Positions 1 to 14,885 of a stretch of DNA of 64,000 nt are shown in pieces. The notes beneath the pieces are model-generated. The model was not told where the DNA came from. It ran no database searches and worked only from the letters and a program-made list of their open reading frames with translations. Positions within the stretch are counted from its first letter, which is position 1. Each line of letters begins with the position of its first letter. Source of the DNA: Spongilla lacustris (taxonomy: Eukaryota > Porifera > Demospongiae > Spongillida > Spongillidae); assembly GCA_949361645.1 (NCBI GenBank), contig OX442425.1:97501-161500 (forward strand), given 5' to 3'. A program made the position numbers and the translations under genes.

Positions 1-308
1 AAGTGACCACAATTGAGAAGCCATATTAAGGGTAACCCTATACCCATCCCTCCAGTCCTCTCTCTCCTCTCCTCCCTGCTCTCTCCTCTCTCCGTTTTTA
101 TCCTCTTTCCCTCCCACGCTTGTACAACCCTGCTCTCAAAAAAAGACAGTACACACCCACCCATCTTGTTAACACCCCGGTCAACACATGTACACGTGTC
201 TGCCTCATCCTAACGATACAACAAACACATCACAGACCAAGGAACAAATACCTCAAAATATGAGTAGCTGGCGTCTTTAATGTGGCAACAGCTACCAAAT
301 TGAACAAT

Positions 309-400
<92 letters not shown>

Positions 401-493
401 TACTTGTGTACTATACTTGTGTAGTGGCAAGAGACCCATACAAGAAACAAATGCAAGGAAAAAAAAAATTCACTTTTTATGTAACTTTTATCT
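1..493. other. Gene-free left edge
   Basis: No convincing exon on either strand. It contains a pyrimidine-rich stretch (about 40-120) and a CA microsatellite (310-398). It would be the 3' flank of the UBOX5-like gene on the minus strand, and a missing C-terminal exon of that gene could lie beyond the left edge. Confidence 0.6.
310..398. repeat. (CA)n microsatellite
   Basis: About 44 uninterrupted CA dinucleotides. Confidence 0.98.
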
Positions 494-3994
<3,501 letters not shown>

Positions 3995-4335
3995 CTGGGA
4001 ACCTGTTCAGGACACACGTATTGATACCCCTGGTGCTGACAACCATATATGACATTACCATGTATAAAAATGGAAGGTGGGGGGGGGGGGGGGGGTGAAT
4101 GGAGAGAGGACCAGGGGCTCGGGAAGGAGCAAGGGAAAGAATTGGTCACACCCGTTGGTAACACTCCACAGAGTAAACAGCACAGTGAGTGTTGTGGGTA
4201 TGTGTGTGCCCCCCTCACGGCCCTGATTTGTGTGAAGGGCGCAGCTATGGTTAATTGCATTGTGGCAAGTTATGACTTGACTGGGAGAAGGTGATTGGTA
4301 CAACCACAAATTGGTCAACAGCATTATGTCATATA

Positions 4336-4500
4336 CACTTCACAACACACACTACACTTCACAACACACACTACACAACACACACACTACACAACACACA
4401 CACTACACAACACACACTATACAATTCACAACACACACACTACACACTTCACAACACACACACACTACACACTTCACAACACACACGCTACACACTTCAC
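4336..4500. repeat. Imperfect CACTTCACAACACACA tandem repeat
   Basis: Short units mixing cttcacaacacaca and ctacacaacacaca. Confidence 0.9.
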
Positions 4501-5026
4501 ACTCTATGCATGCAGGTAAATTGCATGCATCTGTGCAGACCACTCCAAGGAAATCATATTCATAGAGGCCCCACCAAGGAAAACCTACACTACATGTAGG
4601 TAAATAGTGTCACTCCACTAATGCAACAACTTCCAATGAATTTCAGTAAACCTTCATGTAAGTTGCTGCACTGATTGCCATGTGTTGTGATGCGTTAGTC
4701 TTGAGACTTAGGGTTGTGTGAGACTATATGCCCGGGGACTATCACACCTACATATCACATAAAAAACCCATTTAAACGTGGTATCATAATTGCCTTGTTA
4801 CGCATTGTGCTTTTGATACAGGCGAGGTAAGGGAGCCAAACCTGAGGTATGAGGTGAGTATAGTGTGAGTATAGTGTGAGTATAGTGTGTGTTTTCAGGC
4901 TTGCACAATGTGTATTTGTCTGGTGTGTAGTGTATGTGTGGATTGTGGTGTGTGCAGTGATGGAAGGAAAGAAGGCTTACTGAACTGGGGTATTAATGCC
5001 TCCATAGTCACACACTCATAACTAAA

Positions 5027-5028
<2 letters not shown>

Positions 5029-5063
<35 letters not shown>

Positions 5064-5090
5064 GACCACACACACACACACACACAAAGA

Positions 5091-5127
<37 letters not shown>
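5029..5127. repeat. (CA)n with AAAGAC spacers
   Basis: Three CA runs separated by two AAAGAC spacers. Confidence 0.95.
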
Positions 5128-5129
<2 letters not shown>

Positions 5130-5396
5130 GAAGACCACACTATAAACAAAAGATTCCATATGATGCACAAGATATTCATTATTCATGGCAGAGGGAGGGG
5201 GGGGGGGGGGCCCCCTCAGGTTTACCATAAGACCCCACAGTGCAGGCCACACTCAAGTGGTTTGTTTAGGAAAGAGCCCATTTAAAGTCACAACCAAATC
5301 TTATGGCTATAGTGCTTCCCTCACAACCCAGCCATCTTGTATTATCCTAGCCATCCATCCATCCAGGCCCCTCCCATCTCCTACACGTAAGACAAG

Positions 5397-5710
5397 ATGT
5401 CCGCCAGTATGGCTAGCAATAGCTCCACTCTACCAAGGATCACATCTCCCACACAGATATGCACACATATGCCCCAGGGAAATGACCTCCACAGCAGCTG
5501 TGCGCTGAAAACCAAAAGGGTGACCATGAACAACAACACGCCCCTTCTTCTCAAGCCAATGTTGGGCCAGCAAGCTCAGGCAAAGTTGCCTGTGCAGGAA
5601 ATCCTTCACATTCCAGTAAACGACTTTGTGTCAAAACACGCTAACAGGCTCATCACCAATCAGTGCATTGCTATGACAGAGGATTGCTACTATGGTGGTG
5701 CAACATTGAG
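5397..5710 (+). CDS. Possible first exon of an unrecognised protein
   Basis: The frame is open from the ATG at 5397 (MSASMASNSSTLPR) through KLPVQEILHIPVNDFVSKHA and NRLITNQCIAMTED, ending at a donor-like ATTGAG|GTGGGC. Codon choice looks like a real gene, and a possible continuation (VAALRKTYAPKG to PREPIPQQQ, stop) lies near 5930-6069. I recognise no family. The minus strand of the same DNA is also open over about 190 nt with a good acceptor at about 5510, so strand is not settled. Treat it as a candidate only. Confidence 0.3.
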
Positions 5711-5910
5711 GTGGGCACTAATAGGAAGTCCACTGCTGCCTGGCAAAGTTGCTTCACTTGCTTGCTGCACATGTGCGTGTGTATTTGGGGAGGGGAGGAG
5801 GGGGTGCATATAGTTGACATGGGGGTGTGGTAGGAGGGGTGTGGTAGGAGGAGGTGCATCATGGGGGTGTGGTTCATGCACAACCTTGTAAGATTTTCAC
5901 CCATCCAATG

Positions 5911-6069
5911 TGTCAGATGCACTTAATTAAAAAGGTTGCAGCACTGAGGAAGACATATGCTCCAAAAGGTCTTGCCACACTGCTGGTTGGTTTCACTGCA
6001 CCAGGCACGTATGCCCAGGGGCACTTGAAGCCAAGATGGCCTAGAGAACCCATACCACAGCAACAATGA
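5911..6069 (+). CDS. Possible terminal exon of the same unrecognised gene
   Basis: A pyrimidine-rich acceptor (acccatccaatgtgtcag) precedes an open frame that reads VAALRKTYAPKGLATLLVG and ends PREPIPQQQ then TGA. Phase does not join cleanly to the exon at 5397-5710 with any donor I can see, so an intermediate exon or a different donor is needed. The minus strand is also open here. Confidence 0.25.
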   Translation, partial: CQMHLIKKVAALRKTYAPKGLATLLVGFTAPGTYAQGHLKPRWPREPIPQQQ

Positions 6070-6097
6070 AGATGAGATGGTGCAACGGAGCACATAT

Positions 6098-6303
6098 GAG
6101 GGCATATGAGGCCCCCATCACATATGAGGGCCCCCATCACATATGAGGGCCCCCATCACATATGAGGGCCCCCATCACATATGAGGCCCCCATCACATAT
6201 GAGGGCCCCCATCACATATGAGGCCCCCATCACATATGAGGGCCCCCATCACATATGAGGGCCCCCCCATCACATATGAGAGCCCCCATCACATATGAGG
6301 GCA
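6098..6303. repeat. About 20-bp minisatellite
   Basis: About ten copies of a unit reading gggcccccatcacatatga, with small indels in the C-run. Confidence 0.95.
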
Positions 6304-6477
6304 CCCAATGCTGTAGACGAAGTGAAGTGGTTTCTCAGAGGACTGTGATTATGGTAGTGTGATGGTGTAGTGGTGTAGTGGTGGTGTGGTGGTGACCAAT
6401 TACCATGCAAGGCTTCAAGTGATTTTGGACAGCTGTCTGGTGGTACATGTGGTGGATGCACAGCACAAGTAGTAAAC

Positions 6478-6740
6478 ATACACACATACATACATACATA
6501 CATACATACATACATACACACATACATACATACATACATACATACATACATACATACACACATACATACATACACACATACATACATACACACATACATA
6601 CATACATACATACATACATACACACATACATACATACATACATACACACACATACACATACATGCATACACACACACATAACACACATACACACATATAC
6701 ACACACGCATACACACACACGCATACATACACACACACAT
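6478..6740. repeat. (CATA)n/(CA)n array
   Basis: Tetranucleotide CATA blocks punctuated by CACACA. Confidence 0.97.
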
Positions 6741-6876
6741 TAGAATTTCAATGGCAAAGCTGTACTTGGGAATACCAATTACATCTTTGCTCTGTGTAAG
6801 TATAGATATGCTGCATCCCTTCAGAGAAATGTTCCAAGTCCCTTAGCAGGAACACATAAAGGTCCCATGTTACCTT

Positions 6877-6997
6877 TCCCAGGAAAGTACCAGCGAACAC
6901 TGAAGCCAACCCAATCGGTGTTGTTCCTAACCCACTAACTAACATAATCACCCTTCTCCACATGCAAGACATTGTTAAGTTAACAAACATCCGTGCC
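6877..6997 (-). CDS. Possible exon of a membrane protein
   Basis: On the minus strand a strong acceptor (cttctttcttcatgttag) at about 6998 and a donor (GGGAAAG|GTAACA) bound a frame reading MFVNLTMSCMWRRVIMLVSG and then GTTPIGLASVFAGTFLGK. This looks like a transmembrane segment. Weak resemblance to the last helices of ANKH-type transporters was considered but is not convincing. The plus strand has an equally good acceptor (gttacctttcccag) and an open frame to a TAA near 7000, so the strand is uncertain. Confidence 0.25.
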
Positions 6998-7054
6998 TAA
7001 CATGAAGAAAGAAGATTAAAAATTGAATTGTTGACAATGGGAGCTCTTAGAAAG

Positions 7055-7380
7055 TAGGGTGGGGGTGGATAGGAGAGGGAAGGGGAGGAGAGGGAAGGGG
7101 AGGAGAGGAGAGGGAGGGGGAGGAGGGGAGGAGAGGAGAGGGAGGGGGAGGAGGGAAGGGGAGGAGGGAAGGGGAGGGGAGGGAAGGAGAGGGGAGGAGA
7201 GGGGAGGGGAGGAGAGGGAAGGGGAGGAGAGGAAAGGGAGGAGAGGGAAGGGAGGAGAGGGAAGGAGAGAGGAGGAGAGGGGAGGAGAGGGGAGGAGAGG
7301 GGAGGAGAGGGGAGGAGAGGGGAGGAGAGGGGAGGAGAGGGGAGGAGAGGGGAGGAGAGGGGAGGAGAGGGGAGGAGTGG
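7055..7380. repeat. GGGGAGGAGA polypurine array
   Basis: A purine-only tract on the plus strand; the 3' half (about 7270-7375) is a near-perfect 10-bp gaggggagga repeat. Confidence 0.97.
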
Positions 7381-7847
7381 GAAGGTGTGAGAAGCAGTGG
7401 AGGTGGAGGTGGAGATGATAAATAAGAGTGTGTGAGAGGTAGGGGGAAGAACAGGTCACACAACAGCACACACCACACCCCTAGTATCATTGTGAGAACA
7501 AAGAGTGAACTCCGTGCAACAGAACTGTTAGGCACATGAAAGCTCCATGCACATATATATATTATTACTATTATAATAACACACACATTACATAATAACT
7601 CGTACACATGCACACCACACATACACACAAACAAACCTCTGCAACAAAAGTAGCTACAAAAAATGAATATGAAACTTAAAATGCCACTACTTCCCCTATG
7701 TATCAAAGTTACACAATTTCACTGTTGACACGGTGGGCATGGCAACTGTCAAATCATATATTTATATACAGACACAATACAACACAAAATATGCACATAC
7801 ATGCACACATAACATACACACCTCATTACATCATGCCTAGTATACAT

Positions 7848-7884
<37 letters not shown>

Positions 7885-8019
7885 TGCCACAGATGCACAT
7901 TCATAAAGTCCAACACATTGAAGCCATACACCCATGGAGACTCAACTATTACTGCAAGTCCCTCCGTCTCTTCTTCTTGCAGAATCAGACATCTGTATAC
8001 AAGAGGGGAAAAGCTAGAT

Positions 8020-8230
8020 ATATGTGTGTGTATGTGTGTGTATATATGTGTGTATATGTGTATACGTATGTATTTAAGCGTGTTTGTGTGTGTGTATGTG
8101 TGTATGTATGTGTTGTATGTGTGTATGTATGTATGTGTATGTATGTATGCGTGTTTGTGTGTGTGTATATGTGTGTATGTATGTGTATGTATGTGTTGTA
8201 TGCGTGTATGTATGTGTATGTATGTATGTG

Positions 8231-8263
<33 letters not shown>

Positions 8264-8717
8264 GTATGTATGTATGTACGTATGTATGCGTGTTTGTGTG
8301 TATATATGTGTATACGTATGTATGTAAGCGTGTTTGTGTGTATATATGTGTATGTATGTATGTATGCGTGTTTGTGTGTATATATATGTATGTGTATATA
8401 TGTATGTATGTATGTATGTATGTGTTGTATGTGTGTGTATGTATGCGTGTTTGTGTGTGTATATGTGTGTATGTATACGTATGTATGTAAGCGTGTTTGT
8501 GTGTGTGTATGTGTGTATGTATGTAAGCGTGTTTGTGTGTGTGTATGTGTGTATGTATGCGTATGTATGTATGCGTGTTTGTGTGTGTATATGTGTGTAT
8601 GTATGTGTATGTATGTGTTGTATGTGTGTATGTATGTGTATGTATGTATGTATGTATGTATGTATGCGTGTTTGTGTGTATATATATGTATGTGTATGTA
8701 TGTATGTATGTATGTGT
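8020..8717. repeat. Long TGTA/TG satellite with regular GCGTGTTTGTGTG marks
   Basis: About 700 bp of tgta and tgtg units. The motif gcgtgtttgtgtg recurs about ten times (for example near 8078, 8149, 8287, 8328, 8365, 8445, 8489, 8527, 8572 and 8664), showing a higher-order organisation. Confidence 0.95.
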
Positions 8718-9274
8718 TGAAGTTCATTTGGAATGTACGTTGGAAAAGGCACTCACAATATTAAATTTTTACACAGATATGATATTTGCTTGCTTTTCAA
8801 AACTCAACTTTTATATGGCTGTATACCTTCTAGAAGCACTGGTATCATTTATGTCATTATCTGCCTCTCTGTGCATATGTTGTGTACGTTCAGAAATAAT
8901 AAAATAAAATCTATACGAGTTAGTAATATACACTGTGTCACCGTCCAATTCCCTGCTTCCCTTGCTAGTAACAACCTTTTCAAGATAAGGTCCCCCCCCC
9001 CCACACACACATAATCAATATATATATATAATTATTATATTGTACATATATATTTTAACTCATGTGTGTTTTGAATTAGATACCCTCCACCCCCCCCACC
9101 CTCGCATGAACTCAAGGCGTTAAACTTGCTATGTCACACATAATGAATTTCCCCTAATGAAGTGGCATTCCAGCATTAGCTGTCATAGCTGGGTGATGCC
9201 ATTCATGGCTATGTGTGTGCATTGAAGTATTTAACCAGAAGGATTTCTGTCCAACCCTTCAAGTGCTCCAGACA

Positions 9275-9570
9275 CCAACACACACACACACATACACAAA
9301 CACATACGTACACACACAAACACATACCCATGCACACTTATTACACATGCACACATACACCCCACACACATGCACACATACACCCCCACACACGTGCACA
9401 CTTATGCACACATACACCCCCACACTAAGTGCTGATGGCTCCATGTGGCTATGTGTCATGTAGACTCAACAAAATCCCACACCCATAGCTTAAAGACACA
9501 CATTCAAGAAAGCAACACACGGCCAGTCAAGTACACTTTGTACACACTAAACACATTTAATAATAGTACA

Positions 9571-9602
<32 letters not shown>

Positions 9603-9660
9603 ACACACACATACACACACACACATACACACACATACACACACATGGATACATACACAG
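9275..9660. repeat. CA-rich arrays
   Basis: Two CA/CATA blocks (9275-9430 and 9570-9660) separated by unique sequence. Confidence 0.9.
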
Positions 9661-10425
9661 GTGTACACCACATACACAACACTGCATGCACACATCTATA
9701 AAATATTGCAAAACATGCACACAACACATTACACACATATTTAAGCACGTGCACACACTGTCCACACACACATACACACATATGTCCGGACACACACATA
9801 CTAGTACGCGCATATGCCATTAGTGATTGCACACACTACTTAAAGTGAAGTAACAGAAGACAGATGGATTCAACAGACAAGTTTATACAGTATGTAAAAT
9901 AAATACACAACATGCATACGGGTAAAATAACATTTGCTCTTCTTACCCAAGTCTCTCGCCCCGGTCACGTGTCACTGGGAAAATAATAATACAATAGATA
10001 ATTATTCCACTCGGTTATTAATCGAATGACTATTTTGTCACTTTTTGAATTCTTTTTTTTTTCCGTACGCTCTACATTACGCGGTACGTTGTCTAAAAAT
10101 AGGTTTCTATAAACAGGATCCAATTAATTACTTTAAAATTATTTTTGATTGTTGTCATCAAGTTAAAAAGCCTTACAGAAGAACCACTTTGATCAATTTA
10201 AATGCAACATACCACACTGTAAAGCTTCAACGCACGCAACACACAAACACTGAATATGTGGCGCATAAAAGAACACAAAATGAGGAGTTTAAATTATGTC
10301 CACTCTGATAACCGAAGAGCTTCGAGGTAAAGTGTTTCCCTGGATCTTCTGGCAATCTAGTCCCGACTTAAGGCCATTCTTTTAAAATAAAATGATTAAA
10401 ATCAAAACAATGAATTAACAATTAT

Positions 10426-13400
10426 TTATCTCGGGTTCACCTGGAAGTCTGTGTAAGAAATGGTGGAAGCCAAGGACGTGTTGCCATGGCTGATGATAGA
10501 CTCATTAGGGACCAATGAAAGCGCTGGTATGTTATTCTCCTTGAGAATATTTCGACCGGTGCCAGTTGGTCTGTGTTGCCTACTAGGTGTCTGCGGTTAC
10601 CAAAACAAACATACCATCGAGAGCATGAACCAGTAAGGCAGCAGCAGCACTTTACCTTTCCTGGCCCTTGGGCAGCTGCTCTTCTTGAGGCCAGGGAGCT
10701 CTGACTAGCTGTGCTACTAGCAGTAGAGTTGACGAGCGGTGACGGCCCAACCCTACGCACTTTTGACGAAGGTGCACTTGAAGGGGGAGTGCCAGCTGCT
10801 CGTCTATGGGCAAGAGAAAAAATATATATATAAATTAAGAGCTGCAAGTGCCTGTAAGTGTCTGCTGCCGTACCTCTTCAGAGGTGTGGTAGGCTTGCTG
10901 CCGTAGACCATCTCCATCATGGTACTTTCAACCTTCGCCTTTTGCTGAAGAATTTCAAGGAATCATAAAAAGTCTTCTTATTTTTCAATATTATAATTTA
11001 CTCAGGCCCGGGAGTGCATACAGCCCTGTCCCCAGACCTGCAAGTGCATACAGCCCTGTCCCCAGACCTAACCTTCTCTAATTTTTCCTGCTCTTCCAAA
11101 TGCCTCTTCTCCCCCCACTGCCTCTCTATGGTGTCCAAGTACCTCTCGTCACGTACTATGAGGTACCTCTCATGGTCCTGCTCCCACTGGCTCAGAACAG
11201 ACTTCAGCTCATTCTCAACCTGGAAAGTATGATATAGTGTGCGTCCGTTAACCAATCACTCAAGCTGCAGTAAACCGACACAGACATGCACACACCATTT
11301 GCACACACACACAATAGGTAGCACATGCAATGAACCTTGACTATGTTCCTCACCTTGCACCCAACCTTTGTACACAATCACATACACTTGACCCACAGCA
11401 CACACACACACAAGTCCGGTACTGACATTGCAGGGCATGTCATGTGTTGATGACCTTTAACATCCGAATATTTGTATGGTACCCCGTTTAATTAGATGCA
11501 TCATCTTTGCATGGGCATAACGTTGAAGTATATTCACAACCAATAAATGTCTGTAACATGTAAACTTAGTCTGTTACAAGTGTAATTGTGGTGCAGTTTA
11601 CACACAGCTACATGATAGCAGCCCATTGAATGTGGTTGAAATCTATAGCTTCTGTAATATGAACTATATTCAGTGCTGATATGATCTGCCCTTATGTAAG
11701 TTTGCTATGTAAATAAAGCCCACCTTGGGTAAGTCTTTTAGAACTTGCTTCTTGAGTTTCAGCTCTTTCAGCAGCTGGCCTCCTCTGTTGTGGTACTTGT
11801 CAGGGTTATTTTCACCTCTCTATGGTGAAATGTGTGTCATGTTTTGTCGGATCAGACTTGCTGTCAATCACATGTACCTCAAATTCCAAGTGCTTGCTCC
11901 AAAGTTTCTCCCTTTTCTCAATCAGCCTGTAGACGTCCTCATTGTCCGAATAAAACCCTTTCATTCTGTCCAGCTCACTCTCGTGCGCACTCAATGCATC
12001 ATCGTCAAATTTGTCTGCAAAGCCAAACACAGCGATGATACCTCTGTCACCAAGCAGCAAACAAAAACAAAGTCAGCCACTGACCTGTGTATGCCGGGCT
12101 GAATTCCCTCTTCTGCTGCTCCCCAAACATACACCTGTCCCACACTGTGTGCAGCTCTGCGCGTGTTGCCAGCACAAACCTTTGCAGGTTCTGTTTCTTC
12201 AGCTGGTCAAGACGTTCTAGCTCATTTTTCAACTTGGAAAGGCATTCCACAAATGTAAATTGGTCCAACTGTCTCAAAAAGGGGACCCAAAAAAAAACTT
12301 ACTGCCTTGATAATTTTTGCTGTAAATCCACTGTAAAGGCTGTTGAAATTATCCCGTGAAGCCTCTGGTATTTGAAGTCTGTTCCAGAGGGATGCAATCT
12401 TTTCCCTCAGGTACAGTGATTCACCTTGGAACTTGACTGCCTTACCCTCAAGCTGCATCAGGAGGTGGGAGAGAGAAAGGGAAGGAAGGAAGGAGGGGAG
12501 AGGAAGAGAAGAAAGGAAGGAGGGGAGAGGAAGAGAAGAGGGGGAGTGGCAAGAGTCATTTATTGAGGATAAAGCTCACCTCCTGGTGTAATCCCATAAG
12601 CATTTTCATGTTAGCATCAGAAAAAACAAAATTCTTGACATCTCCGTCTGAAACAATGAGTTCAAATGGTTTCTCCGGAACAATTTCCAGTTCTTCCCAT
12701 ACACGAATTATCTTCTCGCGGACTGAGAAGAACTCTGCTTGTCGACTTTCCTATTGAACAGATAACTGTGTCAAAAGCTCAAGTTACAAGTCACAGGGGA
12801 CCCACTTTCTTTCCTTCCAAATCTTCAATTCGTTTCCTGAACTGGGCAAGGTCCTCTTCTGAAGGTACCTTATGAATCTGCTGTTCAGCAACCATCGTCG
12901 TCTCCTCGCCCAAGCTGTCGCATATAGCATCTTCCATCTCTGCCAGTCGCTTATACCTTTTCATACGACTGTGCTTCTCCTGGATCAAAAGATTAGTGGC
13001 TAGTATTAGCGGCTGGTAGCCAATGGCGAGTAATCTGTTTTTCAAAAACACACCTTGGTCATTGAGTCCACCTGAGACCTCAGTTGACGCTCCCGCTCGA
13101 GGAGGGTTAGTTCTCCGGGGAGCTGGGAGTGCAACTGTCAATGAGTGTTAGCGTGATAAGAAATTAGCCCAGACCTACCTGTGGACAGTTTAGCGAGAGT
13201 TCGGTGCACAACTGTTGGAGTTCTTTGGCGCACGCTTGTACACTCTCGTCAAGCTTCCTTTTCAATTCCTGCTCCTCCTGCACCATTTCTTCCAGCAAAC
13301 GCTGTAGATGCTCTTTAATCGTTGCTCTACGGGAGGCTCTGTGCTTCTGTTCCAGTCCCATGTCTTCCCACACCAAGGCAAACTGCTTTATGACTGGAAG

Positions 13401-13519
13401 TTCCAACAATTCACCGATACAGCTCTGTATCGTCTTGATCTCGACATCCGTGCCGCTGTGGGATATGTCCAACGATGTTTCATGGCATCAAAAATATCGT
13501 TCCAGTACCTTGAATCCAT
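10426..13519 (-). CDS. PRC1: Protein regulator of cytokinesis 1 (MAP65/Ase1 family)
   Basis: PRC1 bundles antiparallel microtubules in the spindle midzone and brings KIF4 and other cytokinesis factors there. About ten exons align in order with the family. They include KHRASRRATIKEHLQRLLEE and ELQQLCTELSLN (13455-13179), the QLRSQVDSMTK exon (about 13060), the REKIIRVWEELE exon (about 12700), LREKIASLWNRLQIPEA (about 12400), the NELERLDQLKKQNLQRF and EFSPAYT exon (about 12250-12090), DDALSAHESELDRMKGFYS (about 11990) and QWEQDHERY (about 11180). A basic Ser-rich tail follows (PTTPLKR, RRVGPSPLVN), then the final exon ending SYTDFQVNPR and TAA at 10426-10428. TPLKR and PSPL fit Cdk-type sites. 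The start chosen is MDS at 13517-13519, an 11-nt coding exon followed by a 53-nt intron; an internal start (MDISHSG, 13472) is the alternative. It is divergent to CCDC152. Confidence 0.95.
12470..12545. repeat. GGAAGGAAGGAGGGGAGA purine tract in PRC1 intron
   Basis: A polypurine run on the plus strand, hence polypyrimidine in the sense of PRC1. Confidence 0.85.
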
Positions 13520-13658
13520 AATATCACCTCGATCACAGCTTCTACACGTTTGTGTTGTTTGAATTTCACAAATTTTAAAAGATATTATCCGATTGGTCAC
13601 AATTTGCGCATGCGCCACGCGTGGCGGTAAATTAAATCTATACATGTACATGTAGAGA
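13520..13658. promoter_or_regulatory. Bidirectional promoter PRC1/CCDC152 with NRF1-type site
   Basis: 139 bp separate the two divergent start codons. It contains TGCGCATGCGCC (13605-13616), a match to the palindromic NRF1 consensus, and GATTGG (13591-13596), an inverted CCAAT box. CCAAT boxes are typical of cell-cycle promoters such as mammalian PRC1. Transcription start sites cannot be seen. Confidence 0.6.
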
Positions 13659-14775
13659 ATGGATTCAGCAAGAGCGCCTGTCAATTTGGATAAGATAATA
13701 TGTGACTTCAACGTATGGGAAGAGGTACCGTATTGTGCGTGAACACGAACACGCACCTCTACTTTCCTCTCCTTCTGAAGGCCGCAGCTGCTGTATTACA
13801 GGAGAACAGCAGGTTGTCACTTCAAGTTAAACACCTACAGAGGCAATGCACTTTGTATCAGGAAGCAGAGAAGTGTTATATAAACGGCATGTACTATACA
13901 AATTAGCATTGCTAACGTCTCTCTTCTCCTAAATAGATATCGCGTTGCTACGATGCAGCACGGAAAAGCTGCAAAGTGCGCTTACTAAGCGGTGCGACTT
14001 TGAAAATGAAAACGCCGCTCTGAGGGAACAAATAGCTGTCATGAACAAGTCCACCGCGCTACTAGAAATGGTTCGTACAGTCAGCAGACAATGCGTGTAC
14101 ATCATTATATCAACCACAAAACGGTCGAAAGGAACACAAAAAGCAGATAACCGAATCGCTGGACAGCCTCCGGGCAGCGCACGAGGCGCACAAGACAGAA
14201 CTGTTGCGAGCTCAAGAGATGGTGCAACGTCAAAGTAAGTTTTCAGTGTCGCATCGTTTGCCTTCTGCGAGCCGACCGTACGTCATCTCTAGCGAAACAG
14301 GAGATAGAGGCTCTCCAGAGGCAAGTCCAGGAGAAGAATGGGGAATTGCGTCAAATTCAAAAGCAGCTGTCTGACGCCGAGAGGGACAAACACACGGAGA
14401 CGGTCAAGCTACGCCTGGAGGTATGCATGCACGCCCACACTTTACCGCCAAACTTACACGTGCGTTTTCGAAGTACGATGCCAAACTGTTGAAACTTCAG
14501 AAGCAAAAGGCACAGTCCGACCAGCCGTCAACCATCAACCATGAAGTTTATAGAAAGGTGGGTGCATTGTTGCGTCTACAGCGATACGGGTGATTAGGCC
14601 CCCCACTAACCTCCTTCGTTACCTCTCCCTTCTGTCACTCCTTTTGCTGTTTCACCCTCTCTGTTAGAAACTACAACACCTAAAGGCTGAGTCCGACCAC
14701 GAGATTGCCACTCTCAAAGCGCAGGTGCAGGAGCTACAGAGACAGCTCACTGCAGCCTGTGGGAAGAAGAAATAA
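13659..14775 (+). CDS. CCDC152: Coiled-coil domain-containing protein 152
   Basis: A coiled-coil protein of unknown function. Seven exons: 13659-13724, 13781 to about 13874, 13937-14070, 14132-14234, 14293-14420, 14474-14557 and 14668-14775. The N-terminus PVNLDKIICDF matches the family VNLDTFMNDF block. The strongly conserved C-terminal part reads VKLRLE|YDAKLLKLQKQKA, then HEVYRK|KLQHLKAESDHEIATLK and VQELQRQL. Internal exons are heptad-rich (LREQIAVMNKSTALLEM, SLRAAHEAHKTELLRAQ). The start is the ATG at 13659, with an in-frame TAG two codons upstream. The donor of exon 2 is the only weak boundary (GTTATA keeps the frame). It shares a promoter with PRC1 and ends 110 bp from the QDPR stop, tail to tail. 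In mammals this gene lies at the SELENOP locus, so the neighbourhood here is different. Confidence 0.93.
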
Positions 14776-14885
14776 AACAAAGTTGCAGCAGAATCGCTGC
14801 CAAGACACATTGATGCAATGAAACTATTGCTCCAGACAAATTACAACAGTGCAATGCTATTAAAATGACCTATGTGTTCTCACTA

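Larger units (their letters stand above)
3995..5396. other. Upstream flank of UBOX5-like gene, repeat-bearing
   Basis: No exon recognised. It contains a G-run (4079-4096), an imperfect CACTTCACAACACACA array (4336-4500), a CA microsatellite with AAAGACCA spacers (5029-5127) and another G-run (5197-5210). The UBOX5-like promoter must lie just after 3994, but no clear TATA or other box stands out. Confidence 0.5.
7381..10425. other. Repeat-rich tract without a firm gene
   Basis: It contains a long TGTA/TG array (8020-8717), CA arrays (7849-7880, 9275-9430, 9570-9660) and AT-rich DNA (9010-9060, 9985-10420). One minus-strand frame at about 7890-7985 (GLAVIVESPWVYGFNVL) is open next to a CA run; I cannot assign it. 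The right end is the 3' flank of PRC1. Confidence 0.5.

Noticed and set aside
6877..7985. ANKH-like transporter gene on the minus strand
   Set aside because: Only short loose resemblances (SSVAR, GLASVFAG) in separate frames, and the central family segment is missing; kept only as a low-confidence exon.
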